From Colwellia maritima (GTDB lineage: Bacteria; Pseudomonadota; Gammaproteobacteria; Enterobacterales; Alteromonadaceae), in the NCBI RefSeq assembly GCF_022669015.1, contig NZ_JAKKSL010000001.1, forward strand, positions 1,036,059 through 1,100,058: a stretch of DNA of 64,000 nt, read 5' to 3'. Below, one piece after another: positions 43,948-50,988 of this stretch. Below the pieces are notes generated by a model. It saw nothing but the letters and a program-made list of their open reading frames with translations. It searched no databases and was not told the DNA's origin. The number at the start of each line of letters is the position of its first letter. The stretch's first letter is position 1. Position numbers and translations under genes: made by a program.

Positions 43948-44109
43948 TAGCAATCTCAGTAACTATGTGATCATTTCTACTTGCTAAATCACCAACTATC
44001 TCGTTATTTATTTAATCATTAGAACAACTCGTTATTGAAATAAATGCCTTGTATTTGGCAATTTTTTCTACGTATGAAATAGATCACTTGATAAATGAAA
44101 CAGGTATAG
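43945..44109 (+). mobile_element. MITE-like element, copy B
   Basis: Same element as at 14167-14330 in the opposite orientation, 165 bp. It begins within the stop codon of the TonB receptor. Its ends are TAATAGCAATCTCAGTAACT and, read inward, CTATACCTGTTTCATTTATC. It overlaps the left direct repeat that bounds the accessory island. Confidence 0.72.
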
Positions 44110-44178
44110 CGCCTTTATACATTAATAAATAAACACAGTTAAAAGCCAATTGATAAACATGAACAGTTGGCTTTTTTG
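44068..44178 (+). repeat. Left direct repeat of the accessory island, ending in a terminator
   Basis: A ~110-bp segment containing the right end of MITE copy B, the stretch GCGCCTTTATACATTAATAA, and the terminator AAAAGCCAATTG...CAGTTGGCTTTTTT (44141-44178). It is repeated almost identically at 48645-48757 in the same orientation. It closes the TonB receptor transcript. Confidence 0.85.
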
Positions 44179-44370
44179 TTTGCCCATCGAAGCCGGCAAA
44201 CCCGATAGACTGAAAGAAGCCATCGTTTAAGTTCATCAAGGTGAACTAGTAGCGCGATGCCTAATCAATGGTTTGAAGTGCTTGGTTTATATTCAATAGA
44301 AGGAGTTAATACAGGATGGCTTGCTTTCTCCGCGTTTAGGAAAGCACGCTAATAAAATAGGGGAATGCAA

Positions 44371-44440
44371 GAGCCGTATACGAGGTTCGTACTTACGATT
44401 CCGTGAGAGGGATGACGGAAAAGCCTCACCCTATCCGATA
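44371..44440 (+). mobile_element. Group II intron 3' remnant (domains V-VI)
   Basis: GAGCCGTATACGAGGTTCGT (from 44371) and the following CTTACGATTC fold as the 31-34-nt domain V hairpin of bacterial group II introns, with changes in the normally invariant CGGTTC. GTGAGAGGGATG ... CCTCACCCTATCCGAT then resembles domain VI and the intron 3' end. No intact reverse transcriptase is present; the 190 bases upstream have no long frame. It is a dead intron fragment at the left edge of the island. Confidence 0.55.
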
Positions 44441-44647
44441 TGTCTAAAACAACGTAATAATTATAAATTTCATTTAGGTATAATTTATATTGAGTTGTTC
44501 TATTTTATTTGTTTTTATTTAATTTATTGAAATGTATTGTTTTTGGTTGGGTAGGTTTTTAATGTAAGAATTTTTTTAATAATACAGGTTGACCAGTATA
44601 ATCTTTTAAAATATATTTCTTGCCAATTCGTAATCAAAGGATTTGAT

Positions 44648-45079
44648 ATGTCATTATTTAGAAAGGAAGCTGTTTCCCATCAAAGTGAGCGTTTAACCGG
44701 CGCTATAACCTTAGCTCAACCATTATCTATCAAAGTAACGGTATTACTTTTAGTATCAGTTGCCGTTGCTATTATCGCTTTTCTTTTTAATGCTGAATAC
44801 TCACGAAAAGAAACCGTTCGTGGTTTTTTAATGCCAAATAAAGGTGTTATCAAAAGCTTTGCTAACCAAGGCGACACCATTGAAAAACTTTGGGTTAAAG
44901 AAGGTGACAAAGTCATAAAAGGACAGTCATTAGCAACACTATTAGTGCAGCAAAGCAATAGTGAAGGTGTTGATTTGAAAAGCGGTATGCTGTTTGAGGC
45001 AGATATTCTGTTAGAACAGCGCACATTAATTGAATGGCTACTCGAACCTATTTACAGCTTAAAAGGTAGAGTAAGTTAA
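44648..45079 (+). pseudogene. HlyD-family membrane fusion protein with large internal deletion
   Basis: 143 residues against ~400 in the family. Residues 1-107 match the N-terminus of CvaA/HlyD-type adaptors of peptide exporters: MSLFRKEAVSHQSERLTG, one membrane helix, then GFLMPNKGVIKSF and the lipoyl-like VKEGDKVIKGQSLATL. Residues ~110-143 (SGMLFEADILLEQRTLIEWL ... LKGRVS) match the far C-terminus. The coiled-coil hairpin and most of the barrel are missing, yet the junction is in frame. AAAGGA lies before the ATG. The protein could not span the periplasm, so it is probably inactive. It is the first gene of the decayed exporter locus. Confidence 0.8.
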
Positions 45080-45083
45080 CTAG

Positions 45084-45105
45084 GTAGGTTGGAATTTATT
45101 CCGAC
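45084..45105 (+). repeat. REP-like hairpin (GTAG, 7-bp stem, TTTA loop)
   Basis: GTAG followed by GTTGGAA-TTTA-TTCCGAC. The GTAG foot and short palindrome are hallmarks of RAYT-associated REP sequences. Two relatives lie at 63729-63774 with the same GTAG and TTTA but different, still-paired stems. Confidence 0.65.
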
Positions 45106-45161
45106 AACAAGGTAAACATAATTTCAGTGGTATTTTCTGCTGAAAACAAGACTTTTCATAG

Positions 45162-45190
45162 AAGGTAATAGTATTTATTAATACCTTTTT
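45162..45190 (+). terminator. Weak terminator after the HlyD fragment
   Basis: AAGGTA pairs with TACCTT around a short AT-rich loop, with a T6 tail. A further 12-bp inverted repeat with one G-T pair lies at 45204-45215/45236-45247. The 45080-45443 gap also holds the REP and an exporter fragment. Confidence 0.5.
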
Positions 45191-45292
45191 TAGAAAATAG
45201 AGCGACTGACTTTAGTCAAACTTTAGCGAGATAAACTAAAGTCGGTCAATTAACCACTTTTTGTTCTGGTCAAGCCGCATAAGACACATTTA

Positions 45293-45388
45293 TTGTGGAG
45301 TTCAGTGTCAGGCTTAAAAGCAGGACTTGTTAAGCTGATTGGCTTGTCGTTAGTGTTGCAACTTTTTACCTTAATGGCTCCATATTAG
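45293..45388 (+). pseudogene. Fragment of a C39-peptidase ABC exporter (first membrane helix)
   Basis: An open stretch of 31 codons reads LWSSVSGLKAGLVKLIGLSL, then VLQLFTLMAPY and stop. This is the start of the membrane domain of CvaB-type transporters, where the family continues ...APYYMQLVVDEV. The same sequence, diverged, ends the pseudogene at 46870-47325. It has no start codon; the exporter was truncated here and its ATPase part is absent. Confidence 0.7.
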
Positions 45389-45443
45389 TAATAACTTTTC
45401 TTCTTTAAGGACTTTTTTAAAAGCCCTTTTTACGAGATGTATC

Positions 45444-46013
45444 ATGATTAAATGTAAAAATATTTCCAAATCTTTTGGCAAAAATGAAGTGATAAGTAAT
45501 CTTTCAGTAGACTTCCCTGTAGGAAGCACTCTTGTTAGCGGTGCTAATGGCTCCGGAAAGTCAACATTATTGTTACTTATTGCAGGTATAGAGTCGCCGG
45601 ATTCTGGAGCAATAATTTTTTCAGCCCAAGAAAAGAGAAATAAAATCAATAGCTCCATTTCAACTGACTCTATTGTTCCACCAGATGTTTTTACACTAAA
45701 TGAATTATTTAAGTTGCAAAAAGCTTTTAATGAAACAAATGATAAATTGTTTGAAAGTCTGGTTTTTGAAACAAATTTAGATCGATTTTTGGATTGTAAA
45801 ATTGGTAATGTTTCTACGGGAACGAAAAAAAAATTTTCAGTTGTATGTGCATTAATTAAAAACTCTAACCTGCTTATGTTAGATGAGCCATTTAATGGGG
45901 TAGATAATCACTCTATAGAGGTATTGAAGGAAGTCATCCTAAATGATAAGAGAGATAAAATTATTGTTGAACACCAAAATGTATTACCATTTAACCATTT
46001 AGTTTCATTGTGA
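45444..46013 (+). CDS. ABC transporter ATP-binding protein
   Basis: 189 residues: Walker A GANGSGKST (33-41), Walker B LLMLDEP (143-149), and H-loop histidine H177. The signature is VSTGTKKKFS (123-132), not LSGGQ, as in several single-domain peptide and lantibiotic immunity/export ATPases. No clear Q-loop glutamine, and ~30 residues shorter than usual. The permease encoded next (46027-46859) is the obvious partner. The pair has lower GC than neighbouring housekeeping genes. Likely role: export of, or self-protection from, a small peptide; this is inference from context. Confidence 0.82.
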   Translation: MIKCKNISKSFGKNEVISNLSVDFPVGSTLVSGANGSGKSTLLLLIAGIESPDSGAIIFSAQEKRNKINSSISTDSIVPPDVFTLNELFKLQKAFNETNDKLFESLVFETNLDRFLDCKIGNVSTGTKKKFSVVCALIKNSNLLMLDEPFNGVDNHSIEVLKEVILNDKRDKIIVEHQNVLPFNHLVSL

Positions 46014-46026
46014 TTTGCGAATAAAA

Positions 46027-46859
46027 ATGATTTCTTTAGCAATAAGAAGAAAAAAGCAATTATTCAAAAAAATAATGCATCTTTATACCGTTTATTATCG
46101 ATAATAGCATTCTTTTTAGCACCCGTTTTACTAATTTTTACCCCTTTGCCGGGGTACTTGTTAGGTGACGGTGAACACTTAAGCGGAAAGCTGTTTGCTA
46201 CTTCATTTTTTATTTTCTTGGCTTTTATAGAGTCTTTTGTGTATTGGAATCTTTGGTCTAGAAAAGAATTACTTTATCTAGATTATATACATGGGAAATA
46301 TAATATGCTCCCTAAGCATATTATGAGTTTTATGCCTTATTGTATATTCTATTTTATCTTCGTGTTCTCCGCCTACTTTAGAGTTTCTATTTCTCTAAGC
46401 TCTATAGCGTATGTTCTAACATGCTATTCAATATTAATTTCTGTTTTCATGATTTCTTATAAGATTAAAACCAAATTTGTAGGTCCTAAAATTAAAAAAT
46501 CTAATCTATTTCTTTTAGTAAAGTTGATCAACCTTTCCTTTAACAGCGGAGTCAAAGTTAGAGCTTCACTTTTGGTTATTACATTAATTCTATCTACAAC
46601 TTTACAGTTTAAATTGATGGAAGTTAATGTATTGCAGTATTATTTGGCTTTATTTTTCTTTATTATTTCTTTTTTATTTTATTCCTCTTACCAACTGGTA
46701 AATATTAACATTGCACTGCATGAAAATTTTTTGAGTTCTATTAGTTTTCGTTTATATCACAGATATCAAAAATCTATGAAATGTTTGATATTTTCTCTCT
46801 ATTTACTATCAATTCTATTAAATTACCAAGCATTGGTTCTGGATATTATTTCACTATGA
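46027..46859 (+). CDS. ABC-type export permease (probable frameshift near the start)
   Basis: A membrane protein with six hydrophobic segments (LLSIIAFFLAPVLLIF, LFATSFFIFLAFIESFVYW, CIFYFIFVFSAYF, IAYVLTCYSILISVFMI, ASLLVITLILSTTLQF, YYLALFFFIISFLFYSSYQL). The long frame opens only at a TTG at 46146, inside helix 1. An ATG at 46027 gives a plausible positively charged start (MISLAIRRKKQLFKKI) in another frame, so one base is probably off near 46090-46098. About 277 residues. It is coupled to the ATPase just upstream. No close family is recognised beyond the ABC-2-like layout. Confidence 0.65.
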
Positions 46860-46869
46860 GCACCTAACA

Positions 46870-47325
46870 ATGAATCTAAAATTGCCCGAACAACAAATTG
46901 AGTTTAAATTGATTAAATCACCACCTGTTATTCTACAATCTGAAATGGCTGAATGTGGCTTAACTTCTATGGCAATGAGCGCCAGTTTTTACAGTCATAA
47001 ACTCGCTACTCCTTGCATTTTACACTGGGATTTAAATCACTTTGTTGTATTAACAAAAGTTGCGGGCAAAGGAAAGGCGATTAAGTTTTCTATTAACGAT
47101 CCTGCCGTTGGAAAACGCGTCTTATCTATGGAGGAGTTTGGCCAAGACTTTACAGGTATTTGTTTAGAGTTGACTCCTACCAGTAAATTTGAAGTAAAAG
47201 AAGAGCAACCTCAAATGAAGTTCACTCAGTTGTGGAGTTCAATGTCAGGCTTAAACGGGTCTGTTCAAGCTGATTGGTTTATCGCTTGTTTTACAACGAT
47301 TTGTTTTAAAAAATACTCTCTGTGA
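46870..47325 (+). pseudogene. C39-peptidase ABC exporter, internally deleted and truncated
   Basis: CvaB-like exporters cut a double-glycine leader and export the peptide; they are ~700 residues long. Here VILQSEMAECGLTSMAMSAS contains the catalytic cysteine, but ~50 residues are missing before ATPCILHWDLNHFVVL, which has the catalytic histidine. The aspartate segment INDPAVGKR follows. After WSSMSGLN the frame is lost (the shifted frame reads FKLIGLSLVLQRF) and the membrane and ATPase domains are absent. With both a deletion and a truncation it cannot be a working exporter. Confidence 0.8.
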
Positions 47326-47359
47326 ATAATATGGCTTAGCTTGATCTTAGCCATATTAT
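47326..47359 (+). terminator. Hairpin after the C39 pseudogene
   Basis: ATAATATGGCT (47326-47336) and AGCCATATTAT (47349-47359) form a perfect 11-bp stem. No long T-run follows. It overlaps the apparent 5' extension of the next frame, which favours the start at 47383 there. Confidence 0.5.
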
Positions 47360-47382
47360 CACACGCGATTTATGAGTCTGGA

Positions 47383-47760
47383 ATGAAATCAAAAAAATTT
47401 TATATTTGTTGTTTTATAACGTGTTCAATATTTTCTATCTTGGTTAAGGTTAATAGAGAAAAACTGTATGGTATTGATTTATCAATAGATATATTGTTAG
47501 GCTCCTCGCCAAGTTTTTTATATTTATTGGGGCTAAGTTCGCTGTGCACAATAATAACAGAGCAATCAAAACCTAAATCTGATCTAAAAGGTTCATTATT
47601 ATTAATGTTAGGTGCCTTATCCTATGAAATAGAACAATATTGGTTCTCAGGAGTGTTTGACTTTTATGATGTGATTGCAACTTTATTGGCGTTTTTTGTT
47701 TTTTTACTTTTCCATATAGATTTTACTCATTTAAAAAAAAGTGAAAGTAATAGTAGATGA
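47383..47760 (+). CDS. VanZ-like small membrane protein
   Basis: 125 residues with four hydrophobic segments and the VanZ-type end: LLLMLGALSYEIEQYWFSGVFDFYDVIATLLAFFVFLLF. The E-x2-Q and F-D-x2-D-x2-A spacing is the family hallmark. VanZ proteins lower susceptibility to some glycopeptides and lipopeptides; most members have no known role. A TTG 42 bases upstream is in frame but lies in a hairpin. It sits between exporter remnants and the CPBP protease, which fits an immunity function. Confidence 0.6.
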   Translation: MKSKKFYICCFITCSIFSILVKVNREKLYGIDLSIDILLGSSPSFLYLLGLSSLCTIITEQSKPKSDLKGSLLLMLGALSYEIEQYWFSGVFDFYDVIATLLAFFVFLLFHIDFTHLKKSESNSR

Positions 47761-47804
47761 ATATAAATTTAATCATTCACTGCTGTTTTAGAAAAATTTA
47801 AGTT

Positions 47805-48593
47805 TTGTTGTTAAGCATTTTTTTAGCGCTTTGGGAATTGCCCCCAAAAAGAGGTTATATGAATATATTAGTAAGCAATCATGAAAAGTTTCCTGAATTC
47901 TCAGTTTTTGGCACTATTGTTTGGATGTTATTTCTAACACTTGGCATTCAAGGAATACTTGTTTTTATTACTGCTATTAGTATGGAAGTTTTAAAAGGGA
48001 CAAGTAAGGAGATTGAGCTTGCCTTTATGCGGCCTGACGCTATAGCAATCCTTGGGGTAATAGCTGCGGTGTTGTCTTATCCATTGATAAAAAAAGCCTC
48101 TCATCAGCCAGGTAAGTCATTTCCATATGAATTTTTAGCGTTCCAAAGCGTTAATAGAGCAACACTTGCGAAAGTTCTAATGGTAGGCTTTGGTTATTAT
48201 ATCTTTGAGTCGCTTGCAAGTTACATATTATCGATTGACACTCCACAATTTATGCTAGATGTAAAATCGCAAACCCTTTCGGTTTTCGATATGCTGATGT
48301 TAGTACTTGGTGTTTGTATTGTAGCTCCTATCGTTGAAGAAGTGATTTTTCGTGGACTTGCGTATGCTCGATTGGTAAAAAGCAGGGCGGGTGTTACCGG
48401 AGCAATAATTATCACCAGTTTAGTTTTTACCGTTATTCATACTCAATATGACTTTACCGTTTTAATTATATTGTCCTTGTTTGCCTTTCTACTTGGTTAT
48501 GTTCGTTACAAAACAGGTAATATTTTTTATTGTATAGCCATTCATATGCAAATAAATATATTGTCAACAATTGAATTGTTCGCTTTTTTGTAA
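47805..48593 (+). CDS. CPBP-family intramembrane metalloprotease
   Basis: 262 residues with about seven membrane helices and all three CPBP/Abi motifs: EEVIFRG (E178, E179, R183), FTVIH (F208 to H212) and HMQIN (H247, N251). Bacterial members of this Rce1-related family process or confer immunity to bacteriocins. The TTG start at 47805 is the first usable one; no good ribosome site is visible, so the true N-terminus is uncertain. It is the last gene of the island, 52 bases before the right direct repeat. Confidence 0.85.
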   Translation: MLLSIFLALWELPPKRGYMNILVSNHEKFPEFSVFGTIVWMLFLTLGIQGILVFITAISMEVLKGTSKEIELAFMRPDAIAILGVIAAVLSYPLIKKASHQPGKSFPYEFLAFQSVNRATLAKVLMVGFGYYIFESLASYILSIDTPQFMLDVKSQTLSVFDMLMLVLGVCIVAPIVEEVIFRGLAYARLVKSRAGVTGAIIITSLVFTVIHTQYDFTVLIILSLFAFLLGYVRYKTGNIFYCIAIHMQINILSTIELFAFL

Positions 48594-48644
48594 GTCAAAT
48601 AGATTACTATCTGAGCTTTAATGATGATTACTCACCTTAATTTT

Positions 48645-48757
48645 TTCTACGTATAAAATAGATCATTTAATTAATGAAACAGGTATAGCGCCTTTCTACA
48701 TTAATAAATAAACACAGCTAAAAGCCAATTGATAAACATGATCAGTTGGCTTTTTTG
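48645..48757 (+). repeat. Right direct repeat of the accessory island
   Basis: Near-identical to 44068-44178: CTACGTATAAAATAGATCAT, then AGCGCCTTTCTACATTAATA, then the AAAGCCAATTG...CAGTTGGCTTTTTT terminator (48720-48757). The left half of the MITE is absent here. Together the two copies bracket 44179-48644. Confidence 0.85.
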
Positions 48758-48835
48758 TATTGATAAAATTTAGTACTAATATTTTATTGACCTTGATCAA
48801 CATGTCTAACTAATAATCCATATTAATTTTAAAAT

Positions 48836-48877
48836 TTGATCTAAATCACATAATTAGATCGAAAATAAGCAGATAGT
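48836..48877 (+). promoter_or_regulatory. FNR/DNR-type activator site and -10 of nirS
   Basis: TTGATCTAAATCAC (48836-48849) matches the FNR/DNR dyad at 9 of 10 positions. GATAGT (48872-48877) sits where a -10 should be if the dyad is centred at -41.5. The predicted start is near 48884, ~89 bases before the nirS ATG. The 48594-48972 gap holds this site, the right island repeat and nothing else recognised. Confidence 0.75.
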
Positions 48878-48972
48878 TACATTTAGAAACATTTAGTGCT
48901 TGGTTTATCGATAGCACATCTATGAATACACAATTACAACACGTAAACAAAATAAATTCGGGAGAGTAACTG

Positions 48973-50603
48973 ATGAAACATATTAAACATAGCCTTTCAG
49001 CACTTGGTTTAGCTATTGGTATGGCGGTCGGTGGAATGAGCTTATCACTATCGGCAGCAGAGCCTACGTTGTCTGAAGCTGATTATGAGCAAGCAAAACT
49101 ACAATACTTTCAGCGTTGTCTTGCCGGATGTCATGGCACATTACGTAAAGGTGCAACAGGCAAAAACCTTGAACCTGAAAACACGTTAAAAAAAGGTCAA
49201 CAACGTTTAGAAAAAATTATTGCGCTAGGTACTGAAGGCGGCATGAATAACTTTGATGATCTGTTCACTAAAAAAGAAATTGCCAACATGGCAACCTTCA
49301 TTCAAATGGAACCACCAGTACCACCAGAAATGTCTTTAGAGCAAATGCGTTCTTATACTAAAGAATACGTAGCCCCAAAAGATTACCCAACCAAGCCAAT
49401 GCATGGTTTGAACTGGGAAAACTTTTTTGTTGTTATCGAGCGTGATGCAGGTACCGCAGCAATTGTTGATGGTGACACTAAAAAAATTGTAACGCATATT
49501 GATACAGGTTACGCGGTTCATGTAATTAAAGGCACCGAACACCATAAAGTTGAACATGCAAAAGATGTTGGTCGCTTTTGGTACACCATTGGTCGTGATG
49601 GCAAAGTAAACAAAATTGATTTATGGCAAAAACCTGAAAAAATGCTAGTTGCTGAAACTAAAATGGCATATGACGCCCGTGATATTGCTGTATCAGGTGA
49701 CGGGAAATATGTTATTCCGGTGGTTACTGGCCGGCGCATTTTGTAATTATGGATGCCGAAACTTTAAACCCGCTTAAAGTTGTTTCAACACGTGGTTATA
49801 ACACCAAAGGTGAATTCATTAATGAAGCTCGTGTAGCGGCTATTTATACTTCGCCAAATACTTCATCATTTATTGTTGCTGTTAAAGAAACAGGTCAAAT
49901 GCTACAAGTGGATTATAAAGATTTAGACAATTTAACTATCACCAGTATTGCTTCAGCAGAATTTTTACACGATGGTTTCTTTGATCCAACTGGTCGTTAC
50001 TTCCAAATCGCAGCCAATGCATCAAATAAAATGGTTGTTGTCGATACCAAAGAACGTAAATTAGAAGCAATGATTGATGTTGATTCATTGCCTCATCCTG
50101 GCCCTGGAGCTAACTGGATAGATGAAAAATGTGGTCCGGTTGCGGGGACAACGCATTTAGGCATCGGTTTAGTGTCTGTTTGGGGAAATGATCCCATGGG
50201 ACATCCCGATGATGCATGGAAGCTATGTTATGAAGTAGAAACAGATGGCGCAGGTGTATTCATTCGTACCCATGAAACTTCACCGTACGTTTGGGCTGAT
50301 CAATTGAAACACCCAGAACCAGAAGTACAACAGTCAGTACAAGTTTTTGATAAGAAAACTCATGAAATTGTGAAAACTATCCGTGTAACAACCGAACCAG
50401 GTAAAGCGGCACTTCACATGGAATTTAACGATGATGGTAGTGAAGTTTGGGTGTCTGTATGGAACCGTAAAGATGCGAAAAACCCAACAGGTGAAATCGT
50501 AGTTTATGATGCCAAAACCCTGAAAGAGAAAGCACGTATTAAAGGCTTAACTACACCAACAGGTAAGTTTAATGTTTATAACCGTTCTCACCACAAAACT
50601 TAA
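48973..50603 (+). CDS. nirS: Cytochrome cd1 nitrite reductase NirS (one-base deletion; CX3CH haem motif)
   Basis: Periplasmic reduction of nitrite to nitric oxide. Signal peptide, then the haem c domain (FQRCLAGCHGTLRKGATGKNL). The d1 propeller has HIDTGYAVHVIKG, GGYWPAHFVIMDAETL, NVKETG-like AVKETGQ, and both active-site histidines in FLHDGFFDPTGRYF and THLGIG, ending TPTGKFNVYN. One T is missing near 49715. The haem c motif is C49-L-A-G-C53-H54, three residues between the cysteines where other NirS have two (CAGCH). No d1-haem synthesis genes are in the window. The upstream FNR/DNR site fits control by anaerobiosis and NO. Confidence 0.92.
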
Positions 50604-50622
50604 GGTAACTATTCATCTTGTC

Positions 50623-50777
50623 GCTGTATAGCCCAATTTAGGTGTCAAAAGTACTCACAAATTCTTCGGGAAAGAATTTGAACAACAGGATATTGGCCCG
50701 TAGGGTGGAGTACAGGGATGTACGGAGTAATGACTAACGTCAACTCCGTGCTTTTCCTTTAAATTGAACCATACAGC
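50623..50777 (+). repeat. Dispersed structured repeat, copy 3
   Basis: Core ATGACTAACGTCAA (50730-50743) inside an ACGGAGT/ACTCCGT stem. The outer arms GCTGTATAGCCCAATTTA (50623-50640) and TAAATTGAACCATACAGC (50760-50777) pair well. It follows nirS. Confidence 0.65.
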
Positions 50778-50807
50778 TTAAAGCAAACAGTTACTTAATT
50801 ATTAATA

Positions 50808-50840
50808 AAGGGCATGACGAATGTCATGTCCTATTTTTTA
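50808..50840 (+). terminator. Intrinsic terminator after nirS
   Basis: GGGCATGAC pairs with GTCATGTCC around a GAAT loop, followed by TATTTTTTA. It separates nirS from the NirT-like gene. Confidence 0.85.
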
Positions 50841-50848
50841 ACGATTAA

Positions 50849-50980
50849 GGATATATAGGCAAGTTACTTTACGTAAACGTTTTTGAAGCAAAGGCAAAAT
50901 TGCTTGGTTATATAGACCCAGACACTGTTATGGAAATAACAGGATATTTGATTAAACCATCACGAGTCATTCGTTCGTAG
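50849..50980 (+). other. Short open frame without ATG upstream of the NirT-like gene
   Basis: 43 open codons whose translation (GKLLYVNVFEAKAKLLGYID, then PDTVMEITGYLIKPSRVIRS) looks protein-like and ends 9 bases before the next gene. The only upstream candidates are an ATA three bases after AAGGA or an internal TTG. It may be a small gene with an error at its start, or chance. The rest of the 50604-50988 gap is repeat and terminator. Confidence 0.25.
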
Positions 50981-50988
50981 GAATCAGC

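Noticed and set aside
44321..44530. 69-codon frame over the intron remnant
   Set aside because: It runs through the domain V-VI hairpins, which are structural RNA, and has no protein-like pattern.
46146..46859. TTG at 46146 as the true permease start
   Set aside because: It would begin inside the first membrane helix; upstream codons encode more of the helix, and an ATG at 46027 gives a normal charged N-terminus if one base is corrected.
47341..47382. N-terminal extension of the VanZ-like protein from a TTG
   Set aside because: The extension overlaps a perfect hairpin after the C39 pseudogene; the ATG at 47383 is the more natural start.
48793..48800. TTGATCAA before nirS as a second FNR site
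   Set aside because: The half-sites lack the four-base spacer required by FNR/DNR; the site at 48836 fits much better.
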